From positions 1-30,067 of IMG/VR virus record IMGVR_UViG_3300044625_000877: a DNA stretch of 30,067 nucleotides; one strand, given 5' to 3'. This stretch comes from a virus. Below, one piece after another: positions 11,527-19,941 of the stretch. Below the pieces are notes generated by a model. The model worked only from the letters and a program-made list of their open reading frames with translations, had not been told where the DNA came from and made no database searches. Made by a program: the position numbers and the translations under genes. Within the stretch, counting starts at the first letter, position 1, and every line of letters begins with the position of its first letter.

Positions 11527-12521
11527 AACAATCGACCATTGTGAATGCGATAATTCTTTACGTGAAAATCTTTACCAACACCACGTGTGATTATTGCAAA
11601 TCCGTGATTGTATTTTGAATAAGGGTTGTAGTCGGGTGATAATTCTGATAAACAACCAACACCCCAACACGTTATAATTTTACCATTAATATCACGTTCT
11701 GAATGTTCCGCAGTTTGATGGTGATGTCCACACATCGCAGTCGCTTTTGCCTTCATATAAAGACCACGTGCAACGTTTACTGATGGTATAAATTGTTTAC
11801 CGAATTCGTGTCCGTGAAATATGCTTAAACCACCGACATTCAATTTACTTTTTCCATCAATCCAAATGATTCTGTTCTTATCGCAATGTGTTAATGTTGG
11901 AAAATCAAATGCATCTATGTCAAATAATTCGGGTGCTTTAACACGCATATAACGCCAGTACCGTTCTTCGTGGTTTCCTTCTTTGTAATATATATTCGCA
12001 TTCGGAAATGCTTGACGTAATTCAAATAAGAACGTGCGCATCGCATAAAGTTCTTCGCTGAATTTTCTTTTCTTTGGATCTTTGACAAAATCACTAATCA
12101 TATGGCAATCGAGCGCATCACCATTCAAGATAATTGTATCACATTGTTCTTGGATACCAGTATCAATTGCAAGTGTTAATGCTTCAACATCGTGATATGG
12201 AATATGTACATCAGAGAGTACAAGAATTTTCGAACCTTTCACATCAATATGTTGACGTTTCTTCGCGTATGATTTCGGTAATTTGAATGGATTTAACGCA
12301 CGTGGTTTATCATCATACAACGATTTATCAGTTGTGTTTTTTCTGTTTTTTGTTCCGTTTTTACCACGTATTGTTCTAACGTATTTACGCGCGTGTTCAA
12401 CATCTGTGTATACTTCGGGGTGTTCTTTAAAAAGTTTTTTAGCAAGTGTTAGTGATGGCGTTTCTATGAACTGCTCACACACTTTCTTCGCGATTAGATT
12501 CGCTTGTGTTTTTTGCGTCAT
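11523..12521 (-). CDS. Calcineurin-like metallophosphoesterase with N-terminal helical domain
   Basis: The ATG start at 12519-12521 (MTQKTQANLIAKK) gives 332 aa; an upstream TTG is less likely because an A-rich leader precedes the ATG. After a helical, possibly DNA-binding part (residues 5-55) come all metallophosphoesterase motifs: LSDVHIPYHD (D104, H106), LNGDALD, EGNHEER, FHGHEFG and CGHHHQT. The two-metal site therefore looks intact. The family cleaves phosphodiesters or phosphomonoesters; the substrate is unknown. Similar proteins are common among late genes of Bacteroidetes phages. The gene overlaps the holin-like gene by 47 bp. Confidence 0.9.
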   Translation of the reverse strand: MTQKTQANLIAKKVCEQFIETPSLTLAKKLFKEHPEVYTDVEHARKYVRTIRGKNGTKNRKNTTDKSLYDDKPRALNPFKLPKSYAKKRQHIDVKGSKILVLSDVHIPYHDVEALTLAIDTGIQEQCDTIILNGDALDCHMISDFVKDPKKRKFSEELYAMRTFLFELRQAFPNANIYYKEGNHEERYWRYMRVKAPELFDIDAFDFPTLTHCDKNRIIWIDGKSKLNVGGLSIFHGHEFGKQFIPSVNVARGLYMKAKATAMCGHHHQTAEHSERDINGKIITCWGVGCLSELSPDYNPYSKYNHGFAIITRGVGKDFHVKNYRIHNGRLL

Positions 12522-12735
12522 TGGTTTTATTTGTGAATGCTTCAACCACCGTTGTACTTAACACACCACCTGCAACAATTGCTAATGCATCATACATGAA
12601 TTGTGGTGCAACGTAACTTGTGAATGTTCCAACGTAAGCTAATACAATCAAATTAATAACGATAAAAATAGCAGTAACTCTTTTACTGCTAACACTTTTT
12701 GAATAACTAAATAAATTGTTAATCCAATTCTTCAT
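12475..12735 (-). CDS. Holin-like membrane protein, 86 aa
   Basis: After a basic lead (SKSVSSKR) there are two hydrophobic segments, VTAIFIVINLIVLAYVGTFT (about 20-39) and LAIVAGGVLSTTVVEAF (about 51-67), then a charged polar tail with KTNDAKNTSESNREES. Size, two spans, charged tail and the position beside the endolysin-like gene fit a holin. There is no diagnostic motif, so this rests on topology and context. It overlaps its upstream neighbour by ATGA. Confidence 0.65.
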   Translation of the reverse strand: MKNWINNLFSYSKSVSSKRVTAIFIVINLIVLAYVGTFTSYVAPQFMYDALAIVAGGVLSTTVVEAFTNKTNDAKNTSESNREESV

Positions 12736-12980
12736 AACAACTTCATCAACAATTCTACAATGACACCACCTACAATGCCCATTCCCGTAGCTATACCAGT
12801 AAACTTCGCAACTTGCAGTTTTTGATTTTGAATGTAGCGTTCGTGACGTTCAACTTTCTTCACAAGACCTTCTTGCAACATTTCATCGTCACCAATTAAC
12901 GTTAACAACACTCTATCGATTTTGCGATTAAGCAATTGTATTTCTTCGTGTATCAAGTGCGTTTCATTTTCGTGATTCAT
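12732..12980 (-). CDS. Single-span membrane protein with coiled coil, 82 aa
   Basis: A soluble helical N-terminus (HEEIQLLNRKIDRVLLTLIG, then KKVERHERYIQNQKLQV) precedes one C-terminal membrane span (GIATGMGIVGGVIVELLMKL). The ATG at 12978-12980 overlaps the endolysin-like stop by ATGA; an ATG two codons earlier is also in frame. Such tail-anchored helical proteins are common in phage lysis cassettes, possibly as holin partner or antiholin. That is inference. Confidence 0.65.
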   Translation of the reverse strand: MNHENETHLIHEEIQLLNRKIDRVLLTLIGDDEMLQEGLVKKVERHERYIQNQKLQVAKFTGIATGMGIVGGVIVELLMKLL

Positions 12981-13528
12981 AACCATTCATTCAATAGCGT
13001 GTACGTGAAAAACTTATTACCACTTGCTTCGCACATAGAAATCAGTTGTGCAAATTCCTGCGGATTGTTTAGCACTTGACAACCTGCACTCCATTTTTCT
13101 ACAAGTGTACTTATTGCATTTGGATTTGCTCGATGAATATTAATTCCAAAAATACCACGCTCAATGTTCGTTGTTACTTCTGCAATTTCATTCTTATTCG
13201 AATCACGATAAACATCAATTGGTGCATACTGCGTTAATGCTTTGTATTGACCTTTGTGATATCCTAACACCCACGAATTTTTATACTGGTTAGGTACAAC
13301 CATCGCAGTTCCTTTTGGATTCATCAAATTCAATAACCAATGGCGACCTGCATTTGTAGTTGCAGTAAACCAATACACTTCATCGTCTTTAACCACGCCA
13401 ACTAAATCATCAAATCTATTTGGAATGTTAGCGCGTGAGCGAATACCGACCAAATGAAATTTCATTGCGAAATCATATTTGTGTTTAGCGAATTCTTCTT
13501 GCAGTTGTTTAATTGTTGGCTTGACCAT
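12977..13528 (-). CDS. Endolysin-like protein with H...SAGC motif
   Basis: The 183-aa protein has GIFGINIHRANPNA (H132) followed by EKWSAGCQVLNNPQEFAQL (S147, C150). A His followed by SxGC is the catalytic signature of the L,D-transpeptidase/YkuD-like and related phage lysin families, which act on peptidoglycan. The rest is beta-rich (VGVVKDDEVYWFTATT, YQYAPIDVY-type turns). It has no signal peptide, so it would depend on the adjacent holin-like protein. Position directly before the two membrane proteins supports a lysis role. The exact bond cleaved cannot be told. Confidence 0.7.
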   Translation of the reverse strand: MVKPTIKQLQEEFAKHKYDFAMKFHLVGIRSRANIPNRFDDLVGVVKDDEVYWFTATTNAGRHWLLNLMNPKGTAMVVPNQYKNSWVLGYHKGQYKALTQYAPIDVYRDSNKNEIAEVTTNIERGIFGINIHRANPNAISTLVEKWSAGCQVLNNPQEFAQLISMCEASGNKFFTYTLLNEWL

Positions 13529-13631
13529 TTTGCAATCTTTTTACTTGTTGTTCTTTTTTCTTTATGTACTTCTTTAATTTTTCAAAGTACACTTGTTGTT
13601 TTTCTAAATCTTTTTTTCTTCCCCTTGACAT
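13509..13631 (-). CDS. Small basic coiled-coil peptide, 40 aa
   Basis: ATG at 13629-13631 gives a lysine- and glutamine-rich helical peptide (SRGRKKDLEKQQVYFEKLKK), ending at TAA 13509-13511, 20 bases inside the endolysin-like gene. It fills the gap between that gene and the connector gene exactly and keeps the operon's overlapping pattern. No function is known. Confidence 0.55.
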   Translation of the reverse strand: MSRGRKKDLEKQQVYFEKLKKYIKKKEQQVKRLQNGQANN

Positions 13632-13637
13632 ATTTAT

Positions 13638-14216
13638 TTATTGAAAGTACGAATCTAACCAACCGCGTTTGTATTGACCTTTCACGTATCTATCACTTCC
13701 CATTGATATCTCAAAATTGTTTGATGGATAAACATCTGTATCTGAATACAATTGATTCTGCGTGTTCGTTGAATATTCGGGAAATAAAGAAGTGTTATCA
13801 CACAAGTAATCAACCATACGCGCAGTATAGAACATTGCTTTTTGACGTGATTGTTCACGATAATTTTGCAAATCATCTTGTGTTATTGGTTGTGAATCTT
13901 CACTTGTGCGAATCACCAACGAACCATTATCTGTTTTCATATATAAGTGCGGAAGCATCTCATACATTGCCCACCAACACACCATTCTGCGCACCCAGTT
14001 GTCGAGCAACGTCAAGTAATTACCGCTAATTGTATTATTCGCAACATCACTTTTTATCTTGTTGTATAAATCAGTACCAAGATATTGTTGCAGATGTTCG
14101 TCTTGCGCTAAATAGATTGCAGGATACATAAGTAATGGATCAACAGAACCATTCACCCACGTGTATTTTTTGATATAATTTTCGTCTACTAAAAGAACTT
14201 CGGGTTGTAGTGCCAT
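13638..14216 (-). CDS. Head-tail connector/adaptor protein (DUF6712-like)
   Basis: The 192-aa protein begins LLVDENYIKKYTWVNGSVDP and contains helical segments YLAQDEHLQQYLGTDLYNKI and TLLDNWVRRMVCWWAMYEML, then RQKAMFYTARMVDYLC and YSTNTQNQLYSD. This layout matches the DUF6712/gp6-type adaptor found next to the portal in Bacteroidetes phages, where it forms the ring below the portal. It follows the portal by 8 bases in the leftward operon. Confidence 0.75.
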   Translation of the reverse strand: MALQPEVLLVDENYIKKYTWVNGSVDPLLMYPAIYLAQDEHLQQYLGTDLYNKIKSDVANNTISGNYLTLLDNWVRRMVCWWAMYEMLPHLYMKTDNGSLVIRTSEDSQPITQDDLQNYREQSRQKAMFYTARMVDYLCDNTSLFPEYSTNTQNQLYSDTDVYPSNNFEISMGSDRYVKGQYKRGWLDSYFQ

Positions 14217-14224
14217 ATTATTTT

Positions 14225-16174
14225 TTATTTGTATTTAAGTGAACCTCTCGATGGTGTATCAATTGGTCTTATTGCTTCAACACCTTTTGGTTTTAAGCTA
14301 TCAACGTTATCTTTTACAACTGAATCATTTGCAAGACCTTTGTTTGGTAAGAACTGACCACCTTTGCGTTTTCTGAAATATATTTTTCTGAAGAACTTAT
14401 GATGGCAGTAACAACCGCCCTTCCAATACCATATGGAATACCCACTGGTACCTGCGGGTGCGAACTGCGAATTCTCACCTTCCATTGCAATGATGTCTTC
14501 ATAACGATACACCGCACCTGCTTTTGAAAGCGAAACCATCTCGCGACAAAATTCACGCGTTACCATTTCGCCATTGCGCCACGTTAGATTTTTAGAATAG
14601 TAATAACGGATTTTGTAAAGACCTTTGTCGGTTTCATCGGAACGCTCATTCGGTTTTCCACGAAGCGACATATACTCTTTGCGATATTGTTCTTCGTTGT
14701 GCGGGTCGGTTACTTCTTCATCTGATATGCATTCCCATTCTTCTTCATCAACGTATTCAGCTTTATCAGCAAGATGTTTTAACCACGCATCAGAATCTTC
14801 ATCACTAATGTGCGCAGGTACACCATTAATCAGTTTTGGTTCTGATTTATTTTTCTTTACTTTTTTTTTTTGACTGCTCAATTTAGCAATTGCATCACCA
14901 CCAACTGCGAACATTGATTTCGCAACTTCAACATCAAGTTGTAAGAACTGCACAAGAAATACAATTGCTTGTTCTTGTGTCAAAATTCCTTCTTTCACTT
15001 TCGATACAATGTCAATTGCAGATGAAATTTGTGCACCGTTATATGTTACATCTGAAACTTTTACTTCGGCTGTAACATCAGTTGTTGTTGGTTGTTCAAC
15101 CGGTGTATCAATAACAATCGATTCAGTTGGCATTGCAGTTTCAACAATTTCAAATGGTGAATTAAGTGCAATTTCAATATCACCAAGTATTGGTGTGAAC
15201 ACATCTGTAATTAATCTTTGATATGGCTGAATTACTTGGTGGTTGAAGATGTCTAACGCAACAATCATTTCATCTTTATTAGAACCAAAACCACCATTAT
15301 CACGAATACCAAAAAGTAAAGGTGATGTGATTCTGTGACCAATCATAATTTGCTTCGCTGTTTCTTCACTCAAAAACTGATATTGCTTGTCTGCATCAGA
15401 AATTGGAAATGGTTCTATTTGTGGCGCTCTTGCAGGGTCTTCATTGAACGTCATTAAGAACTTACCTGCGTTACTTGCACCGCTTAATCTTGCTTCCCAT
15501 TCGCGTCTGATTTGCTCACGTTCTTCTTTCTGCGGAATGCCATTCAAGAAGTTAATAATGAACGATGGGAATAAACCATTTAAGATGTTATTCACGTGAT
15601 ACATTCCCATCTGATAAGACAACTCAATGTAATTCAAAGAACCATAATAATCTGGTTTTGAATAATACATTGAACCTGCACACATCGAATGCTCATAAAT
15701 TACTTGACGTGGATATTCTTTTGCACATGATGGATCAAACAAAGGAATGAAATATGGTTTTCCTTTTTTACTTCTTGTGTTATTCCAATCGTATGAATAC
15801 CAAATACCAGTTACTTCTTCACACTCTTTATCGTAAGCTAATCTGCAATTTTCAAAAGGTAAGTGATTGATTTGCGCAACGCGTGTACCATCTAATGACC
15901 AAATAACTTCTGCAACAAATTGACCTTGCAGTTTTAAATCGAATGCAATTCCATTCAACGCATTATCAAGAATTGTATCTGTGCCTTTACCTGCAATCAT
16001 AAACGCAATCGAATTCACCAACGCATTGTGAATCGGTGAATTTTGATAAAGATTAATTAAGTATTGCGGATAAAGATTATTGTCGCCATAATCAATCCAA
16101 CCTGCGCGATTCTCTTTTTCAATTGCTTCGGTTGGTTGGTATTTTGCGAAATTAAATTGTTGTATGTTAGTCAT
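14225..16174 (-). CDS. Portal protein with C-terminal Cys/His domain
   Basis: The 649-aa protein has a portal core in residues 1 to about 360: AGWIDYGDNNLYPQYLINLY near the start, then a long helical stem (LNYIELSYQMGMYHVNNILN) and HRITSPLLFGIRDNGGFGSN. A Ser/Thr-rich linker and helices follow, then a separate domain (about 520-620) with RYYYSKNLT, TREFCREMV, EDIIAMEGENSQFAP and WKGGCYCHHKFFRKIYFRK (Cys/His cluster at about 588-592). That domain recurs at the end of Bacteroidetes phage portals, with no known role; the cluster could bind metal. It precedes the connector gene, and its ATG overlaps the gene before it by 1 base. Confidence 0.88.
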   Translation of the reverse strand: MTNIQQFNFAKYQPTEAIEKENRAGWIDYGDNNLYPQYLINLYQNSPIHNALVNSIAFMIAGKGTDTILDNALNGIAFDLKLQGQFVAEVIWSLDGTRVAQINHLPFENCRLAYDKECEEVTGIWYSYDWNNTRSKKGKPYFIPLFDPSCAKEYPRQVIYEHSMCAGSMYYSKPDYYGSLNYIELSYQMGMYHVNNILNGLFPSFIINFLNGIPQKEEREQIRREWEARLSGASNAGKFLMTFNEDPARAPQIEPFPISDADKQYQFLSEETAKQIMIGHRITSPLLFGIRDNGGFGSNKDEMIVALDIFNHQVIQPYQRLITDVFTPILGDIEIALNSPFEIVETAMPTESIVIDTPVEQPTTTDVTAEVKVSDVTYNGAQISSAIDIVSKVKEGILTQEQAIVFLVQFLQLDVEVAKSMFAVGGDAIAKLSSQKKKVKKNKSEPKLINGVPAHISDEDSDAWLKHLADKAEYVDEEEWECISDEEVTDPHNEEQYRKEYMSLRGKPNERSDETDKGLYKIRYYYSKNLTWRNGEMVTREFCREMVSLSKAGAVYRYEDIIAMEGENSQFAPAGTSGYSIWYWKGGCYCHHKFFRKIYFRKRKGGQFLPNKGLANDSVVKDNVDSLKPKGVEAIRPIDTPSRGSLKYK

Positions 16175-16557
16175 TAAGTGCCAGTATAAATTACATCAAC
16201 GGGAATCGTTGGTGTTGAAACGTCATAATAATTCACGCTTTCTGTAAGTTCAAAAATTCCTTTTTCAACTAACCCAACAACAGACGCATCTGTTGGGTCT
16301 GTATTACTTGAAGAATTTTGACCATACACTTCGTATCTATATCTTCCTGCATCAACAAGTGTTGCAGTTGTTAATTCAATTGTGGTGATTCTTTCGTTCT
16401 CACTTATTACATCAACAACTTGACCTAATGATTCACCAGTCATTTCATAAGTCAATACTAACAAATAATGCGTGAATGCAGTTGTGTAATAACTACGACC
16501 TTCGTTCAACGTTAGATGCGTTGTTTGATTTGCAGTATTTGTAAGTAAGTAAATCAT
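16174..16557 (-). CDS. Structural hypothetical protein, 127 aa
   Basis: I take ATG 16555-16557 (MIYLLTNTANQTTHLTLNEG). It has a beta-rich, immunoglobulin-like composition with alternating strands (HYLLVLTYEMTGESLGQVVD, RITTIELTTATLVDAGRYRY EV). The layout is typical of a small virion protein encoded between the tail-tube-like gene and the portal in related phages. A role as head or tail decoration is inferred. A 38-bp hairpin sits in the 74-base gap before it. Confidence 0.7.
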   Translation of the reverse strand: MIYLLTNTANQTTHLTLNEGRSYYTTAFTHYLLVLTYEMTGESLGQVVDVISENERITTIELTTATLVDAGRYRYEVYGQNSSSNTDPTDASVVGLVEKGIFELTESVNYYDVSTPTIPVDVIYTGT

Positions 16558-16575
16558 TTTTCCTTGTAAAGTAAA

Positions 16576-16613
16576 GTTAACAAATGGTGGTTGTGTGACC
16601 ACCAAATGTTAAC
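16576..16613. repeat. Interrupted hairpin between tail-tube-like and structural genes
   Basis: GTTAACA..TGGTGGT-TGTGTG-ACCACCA..TGTTAAC forms a 14-pair stem (GTTAAC 16576-16581 with 16608-16613, TGGTGGT 16585-16591 with ACCACCA 16598-16604) with a small AA/AA internal loop and a 6-base loop. No T-run follows on either strand, so I read it as an RNA-stability or processing hairpin rather than a terminator. Confidence 0.7.
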
Positions 16614-16631
16614 ATAAATTATAATTGTTTA

Positions 16632-17144
16632 TTAGTCAAGAATTGAAGCAGGTGCACCGCTCAATTTGTATGCGCGTTTTGGTGCTTCGTGAGTAAATGC
16701 TAATGTGTAACCATTCATATCACCTAACGTTGTACCAGTTGTAGCAGTTGATGTTGAAAGGTCTGCACCATTCTCATAACCAACAGCCCACCAATTATCG
16801 TTTGCATCTAAAACGAAAACAATTACACGTGCTTTTGCAACGGTTTGTAATTCTAATCTTTTCGCGCTTGACAATTTGTGAAGCATCACGTTCACCGTTT
16901 GCGTGTAGAACACCGTTCCATTGTCACGATTGAAGTTAATTGTTTCTTCAAATGATGCTGTTTGTGTTGGTAATTCATAAGTAAACAAATCACCACTTGC
17001 TGGGCCAACAATTGTAGTTACGATTTCATTTGCATCAAGTGTAAATGAATCAACAATTGTTTGATCAACAAGAATAATTTTCTTTACTGAGCCCACCCCA
17101 TCTTTGCAGTCAAGAGTAAATCCCGTAGATAATTCACAAGCCAT
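16632..17144 (-). CDS. Major tail (tube-like) structural protein
   Basis: From ATG 17142-17144 the 170-aa protein starts MACELSTGFTLDCKDGVGSV, the beginning I know from tail-tube-like virion proteins of Bacteroidetes phages, and has GTTLGDMNGYTLAFTHEAPK near the end. The middle is beta-rich (VDSFTLDANEIVTTIVGPAS, TVFYTQTVNVMLHKLSSAKR). It follows the capsid gene by a 79-base leader with a 9-bp direct repeat (GATGCACC-type copies at about 17173-17180 and 17189-17196). Codon choice and position suggest high expression. An alternative is a second head protein. Confidence 0.7.
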   Translation of the reverse strand: MACELSTGFTLDCKDGVGSVKKIILVDQTIVDSFTLDANEIVTTIVGPASGDLFTYELPTQTASFEETINFNRDNGTVFYTQTVNVMLHKLSSAKRLELQTVAKARVIVFVLDANDNWWAVGYENGADLSTSTATTGTTLGDMNGYTLAFTHEAPKRAYKLSGAPASILD

Positions 17145-17223
17145 ATTTTCTTTGTTATTATTTGCACAAAAGTGATGCACCGTTGTTTGATGCACCACAA
17201 TTGTACAAGGGTTATTTAATTAA

Positions 17224-18126
17224 TTAGGCAGTATATTGGTAGAATGCGATTTCGTTTCCGAATCCATACTGAACACCTGCGAAAAACTTCGCTCCGAAAC
17301 GTACGTTATCTGACAAGTCTTTATCGTACATATCCAACAAAGCAACTTCGTTCCAATCAGAAAGAAGGTTAGTACCGAACCACAAGTTAGATGGTTGAGC
17401 CATTACCATTGTGTCGTTTGACATACCTGGACATTCAACGATTTCGTATTGACCTAACCAAGTCATTACAACGCTTTCTCCTTGATACAAGTAAGAACCA
17501 TTTCCTAATCCAAGAATCGCATAACGGAAAGATTCAGCAACGTTTGATGAAACATAGATGCGTGGCTTTTCAGTTGAGCGACGAACTTTCAATGGACAAG
17601 TGTCAACTAATCTTTTGATTTCATCGATAACGTTTGTTTCGTCAATTGCAACTGGTGTTGATACATCAAGAACAGAAGCATCAGCCAAGAACAATGTTTC
17701 GAATCCATCGTATTCACCAGCGTTTGCGTTAACACCGCTCCATATAAGAACTTCGTTTCTCGCTGCAATTCCTGCCATCATGTTAGCAATGATTGCATCA
17801 GCAAGTGAAGCATGAAGTTGTCCGTTCTGCTCTGATTTAGCTTCCCAATCTGCAAGGAAATCTTTTTTGCAAAGTTGTCTGTGAACTTGGAATTTTTCAA
17901 GTGTTAAAACACGCTCTGTTAATGTAACAGTTCCAGTTGGTGTGAAGTCACAAGTCGCATTTGCGAAAGTGATGTTGTCAACTAATTTGCGAACTACTTG
18001 CTTGTACTCAACGTTTTCTTTAACGGTGATGTACTGCAATGTTTCGTTAGACAAGAACGCCGAACGAATGTAACCTGCTGCTTCTTTACCAGCATAGGTT
18101 GATGTAAGTGAAGTGGTTGTAGCCAT
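17224..18126 (-). CDS. Major capsid protein
   Basis: The 300-aa protein starts MATTTSLTSTYAGKEAAGYI, then has SNETLQYITVKENVEYKQVV, LTLEKFQVHRQLCKKDFLAD (the long spine-helix region), RIYVSSNVAESFRYAIL and a C-terminal GAKFFAGVQYGFGNEIAFYQ. The order and the neighbours (scaffold-like gene upstream, tube-like gene downstream, protease in the same operon) fit an HK97-fold capsid of the Bacteroidetes siphovirus type. Its codon use looks less AT-rich than its neighbours, as expected for a highly expressed gene. I see no obvious delta domain; the scaffold is separate. Confidence 0.85.
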   Translation of the reverse strand: MATTTSLTSTYAGKEAAGYIRSAFLSNETLQYITVKENVEYKQVVRKLVDNITFANATCDFTPTGTVTLTERVLTLEKFQVHRQLCKKDFLADWEAKSEQNGQLHASLADAIIANMMAGIAARNEVLIWSGVNANAGEYDGFETLFLADASVLDVSTPVAIDETNVIDEIKRLVDTCPLKVRRSTEKPRIYVSSNVAESFRYAILGLGNGSYLYQGESVVMTWLGQYEIVECPGMSNDTMVMAQPSNLWFGTNLLSDWNEVALLDMYDKDLSDNVRFGAKFFAGVQYGFGNEIAFYQYTA

Positions 18127-18143
18127 TTTTTATTTTTCTTTTT

Positions 18144-18725
18144 TTATTTGTTTTTATTTAGGTTGTAAGCGAAGCGTTCTTCGTACGTCATTTGCTTAAA
18201 TGATTTTGAAGGTGCTTCTTTAACTGCTTTTTTGAATTCAGTTTTTACTGATTCAACTGCTGGTTGTGCAGATAGTTTTGTTACTTGCGCTGACAAGTTT
18301 TCTTTTTCTGCTTTTAGTGTAGCAATTTCTTTTTCAAGATTTGCAACAACATTTAGGATTGCTTCGAATTCAGCATTCATTTCAGTTGATTGCTCAACAA
18401 CTTCTGTTGCTTCTGCTTCAACTTCAACTTCAACTTTTGGTTCTTCTTCCATTGGTTTGATTTCTGCAATCACACCTTCGGTAACAACGATTGTTGATCC
18501 ATCAGCTAATTTGTATTCGCCATCAAGTAAAGGTGCATCGTTTCCTTCTGCATCTTTAACAAGTACACGAACACCAACTGCCCACGCATCACTATCGGTG
18601 TAAATAGAAGAACCATCTTCAAGAATTCCTTCGGTCATTTGCTTTACTTCAACAACTTCTTCTGATACAGATAAGCTGATGTTGTACTTTGCAAACAACT
18701 CTTGTACTTTTTCTTTTAGGTTCAT
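18144..18725 (-). CDS. Capsid scaffold-like protein
   Basis: ATG 18723-18725 (MNLKEKVQELFAKYNISLSV) gives 193 aa; the frame extends to 18782 but the extra residues look like leader translation. The N-terminal half has IYTDSDAWAVGVRVLVKDAE and EYKLADGSTIVVTEGVIAEI. An acidic Glu/Val-rich linker, a coiled coil (VVANLEKEIATLKAEKENLS) and a basic C-terminus with KSFKQMTYEERFAYNLNKNK follow. Gene order directly before the capsid and the coiled-coil plus basic tail are typical of a scaffold. It probably contacts the capsid protein through the C-terminus and is removed by the protease. Confidence 0.8.
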   Translation of the reverse strand: MNLKEKVQELFAKYNISLSVSEEVVEVKQMTEGILEDGSSIYTDSDAWAVGVRVLVKDAEGNDAPLLDGEYKLADGSTIVVTEGVIAEIKPMEEEPKVEVEVEAEATEVVEQSTEMNAEFEAILNVVANLEKEIATLKAEKENLSAQVTKLSAQPAVESVKTEFKKAVKEAPSKSFKQMTYEERFAYNLNKNK

Positions 18726-18827
18726 AATGTGTTTATATATTAATTCAATGAGTAAATAGAACATCACGTAGATTTGTTTCATAATTCAGATGATTGTTCT
18801 GTGTTATTGTTTTTTGTTTGATAAAAG

Positions 18828-18851
18828 AAAGGTGCTAAACGTAGCACCTTT
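18828..18851 (-). terminator. Hairpin terminator/attenuator between tail and head modules
   Basis: AAAGGTGCTA (18828-18837), four-base loop, TAGCACCTTT (18842-18851) form a perfect 10-bp stem. On the minus strand it is followed by CTTTTATC-type T-rich sequence and on the plus strand by TTCTTTTT, so it could act either way. It lies 6 bases after the stop of the 58-aa gene and about 100 bases before the scaffold-like gene. No TAnnTTTG promoter was found in the gap, so it may attenuate read-through or mark an RNA processing site. Confidence 0.75.
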
Positions 18852-18856
18852 TCTTT

Positions 18857-19033
18857 TTAATCGAAGTATGAATTCAATCGTTTGAATAATTCTATTTCAT
18901 CTTCATTCAATCCATATTTTTTTATTGCAATCTTTGTTTCTTCATTACAGATTTTTTGAATTGCGTTGATGAAGTTATTTACATCACCATTATTCAATTC
19001 AATTCGCAAGTATGCACCACCTTCGATGTTCAT
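18857..19033 (-). CDS. Hypothetical protein, 58 aa
   Basis: ATG at 19031-19033 (MNIEGGAYLRIELNNGDVNN) overlaps the protease stop by ATGA and the frame ends at TAA 18857-18859, just before the hairpin at 18828-18851. It is helical and acidic (CNEETKIAIKKYGLNEDEIE). No family is recognised. The coupled start and the terminator after it support a real gene. Confidence 0.7.
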   Translation of the reverse strand: MNIEGGAYLRIELNNGDVNNFINAIQKICNEETKIAIKKYGLNEDEIELFKRLNSYFD

Positions 19034-19941
19034 TTGTTCGGGTCAAATGCCCAATTTTTAAGTGATATAGTTCGCTTACTTCCGCACTCATTACCTTCGC
19101 TATCAACTAACGAATCACCTGCGCTATTTTCACGCATACGATTCACAAAAGCGATTGTTTTACCAGCCCATTCAAAGTGTTTTTCTGTCCATTCAGATTT
19201 TGGTGTTGATAGTAATTCTAAATTTCTTTCAATTGGTGACCTATCTAATGATGCTAAACGTGAGCATTCAGATTTTGCCCATTCATTAAGTTCATCGTAA
19301 GTCATATTTACAACTCGTACATAATCTTCATAACGTGCAACGATTTCTTCTTCACTTGCCAACTGCAACATTTGTTCAAGTTCAATGATCCATTGTTCTT
19401 GTTGTTCAGACATCTTCATTTCTTTTTTTGGTACGAACATTCCTTCGATTGAAAACGCTTTTACTTCACCACTTTTTACTTTGTTCCAAACTTCATCGTT
19501 CTCAACCTTCATACCACCGAACCACGTGCCCACTGGTAATGAAAAACCGAACTCTTTTGATTTATCATTTTCACCTTCGATTAACCAACTCTCAACAAGC
19601 GTTAAACCAACAACTGGTGATTCGTGTTCTAACGTTGCGTTGTGATGTAAGTTCTGCTTGAAGTAATTGTGTGCAATCTTTTCAATTGTTTCTTTTGAAT
19701 ACTTCACGTAATACTCACCTTGCGTTTCATCGTATCTGTAAATTAGTTGGTCGGGAATTAATAACGCACCGTATAACATTTTCCGTTCTTCTGATGCAAG
19801 TGTTACATAACGCTTTTCGTCTGATAGTGCAACGAAATCAACACCAATTGCAGGGTCTTCAACAACGCTAATTGCGTGAACTCCTAACATACCAGTATCA
19901 TCGATTCCATACTCGATAACTTTTATTTTTTTATTCATCAT
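19030..19941 (-). CDS. Prohead serine protease (XkdF/S78_2-like)
   Basis: The 303-aa protein has HHNATLEHESPVVGLTLVES (H106 region), GTWFGGMKVENDEVWNKVKS and KAFSIEGMF (S164), the His...Ser arrangement of XkdF-like (peptidase S78_2) prohead proteases. The N-terminal part (EYGIDDTGMLGVHAISVVED) is typical of the family. The C-terminal part (residues 215-303) is helical and basic, ending in RTISLKNWAFDPNK. It would process the scaffold and capsid. It lies between the tape measure and the capsid block rather than beside the portal, as elsewhere in this phage group. Confidence 0.85.
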   Translation of the reverse strand: MMNKKIKVIEYGIDDTGMLGVHAISVVEDPAIGVDFVALSDEKRYVTLASEERKMLYGALLIPDQLIYRYDETQGEYYVKYSKETIEKIAHNYFKQNLHHNATLEHESPVVGLTLVESWLIEGENDKSKEFGFSLPVGTWFGGMKVENDEVWNKVKSGEVKAFSIEGMFVPKKEMKMSEQQEQWIIELEQMLQLASEEEIVARYEDYVRVVNMTYDELNEWAKSECSRLASLDRSPIERNLELLSTPKSEWTEKHFEWAGKTIAFVNRMRENSAGDSLVDSEGNECGSKRTISLKNWAFDPNK

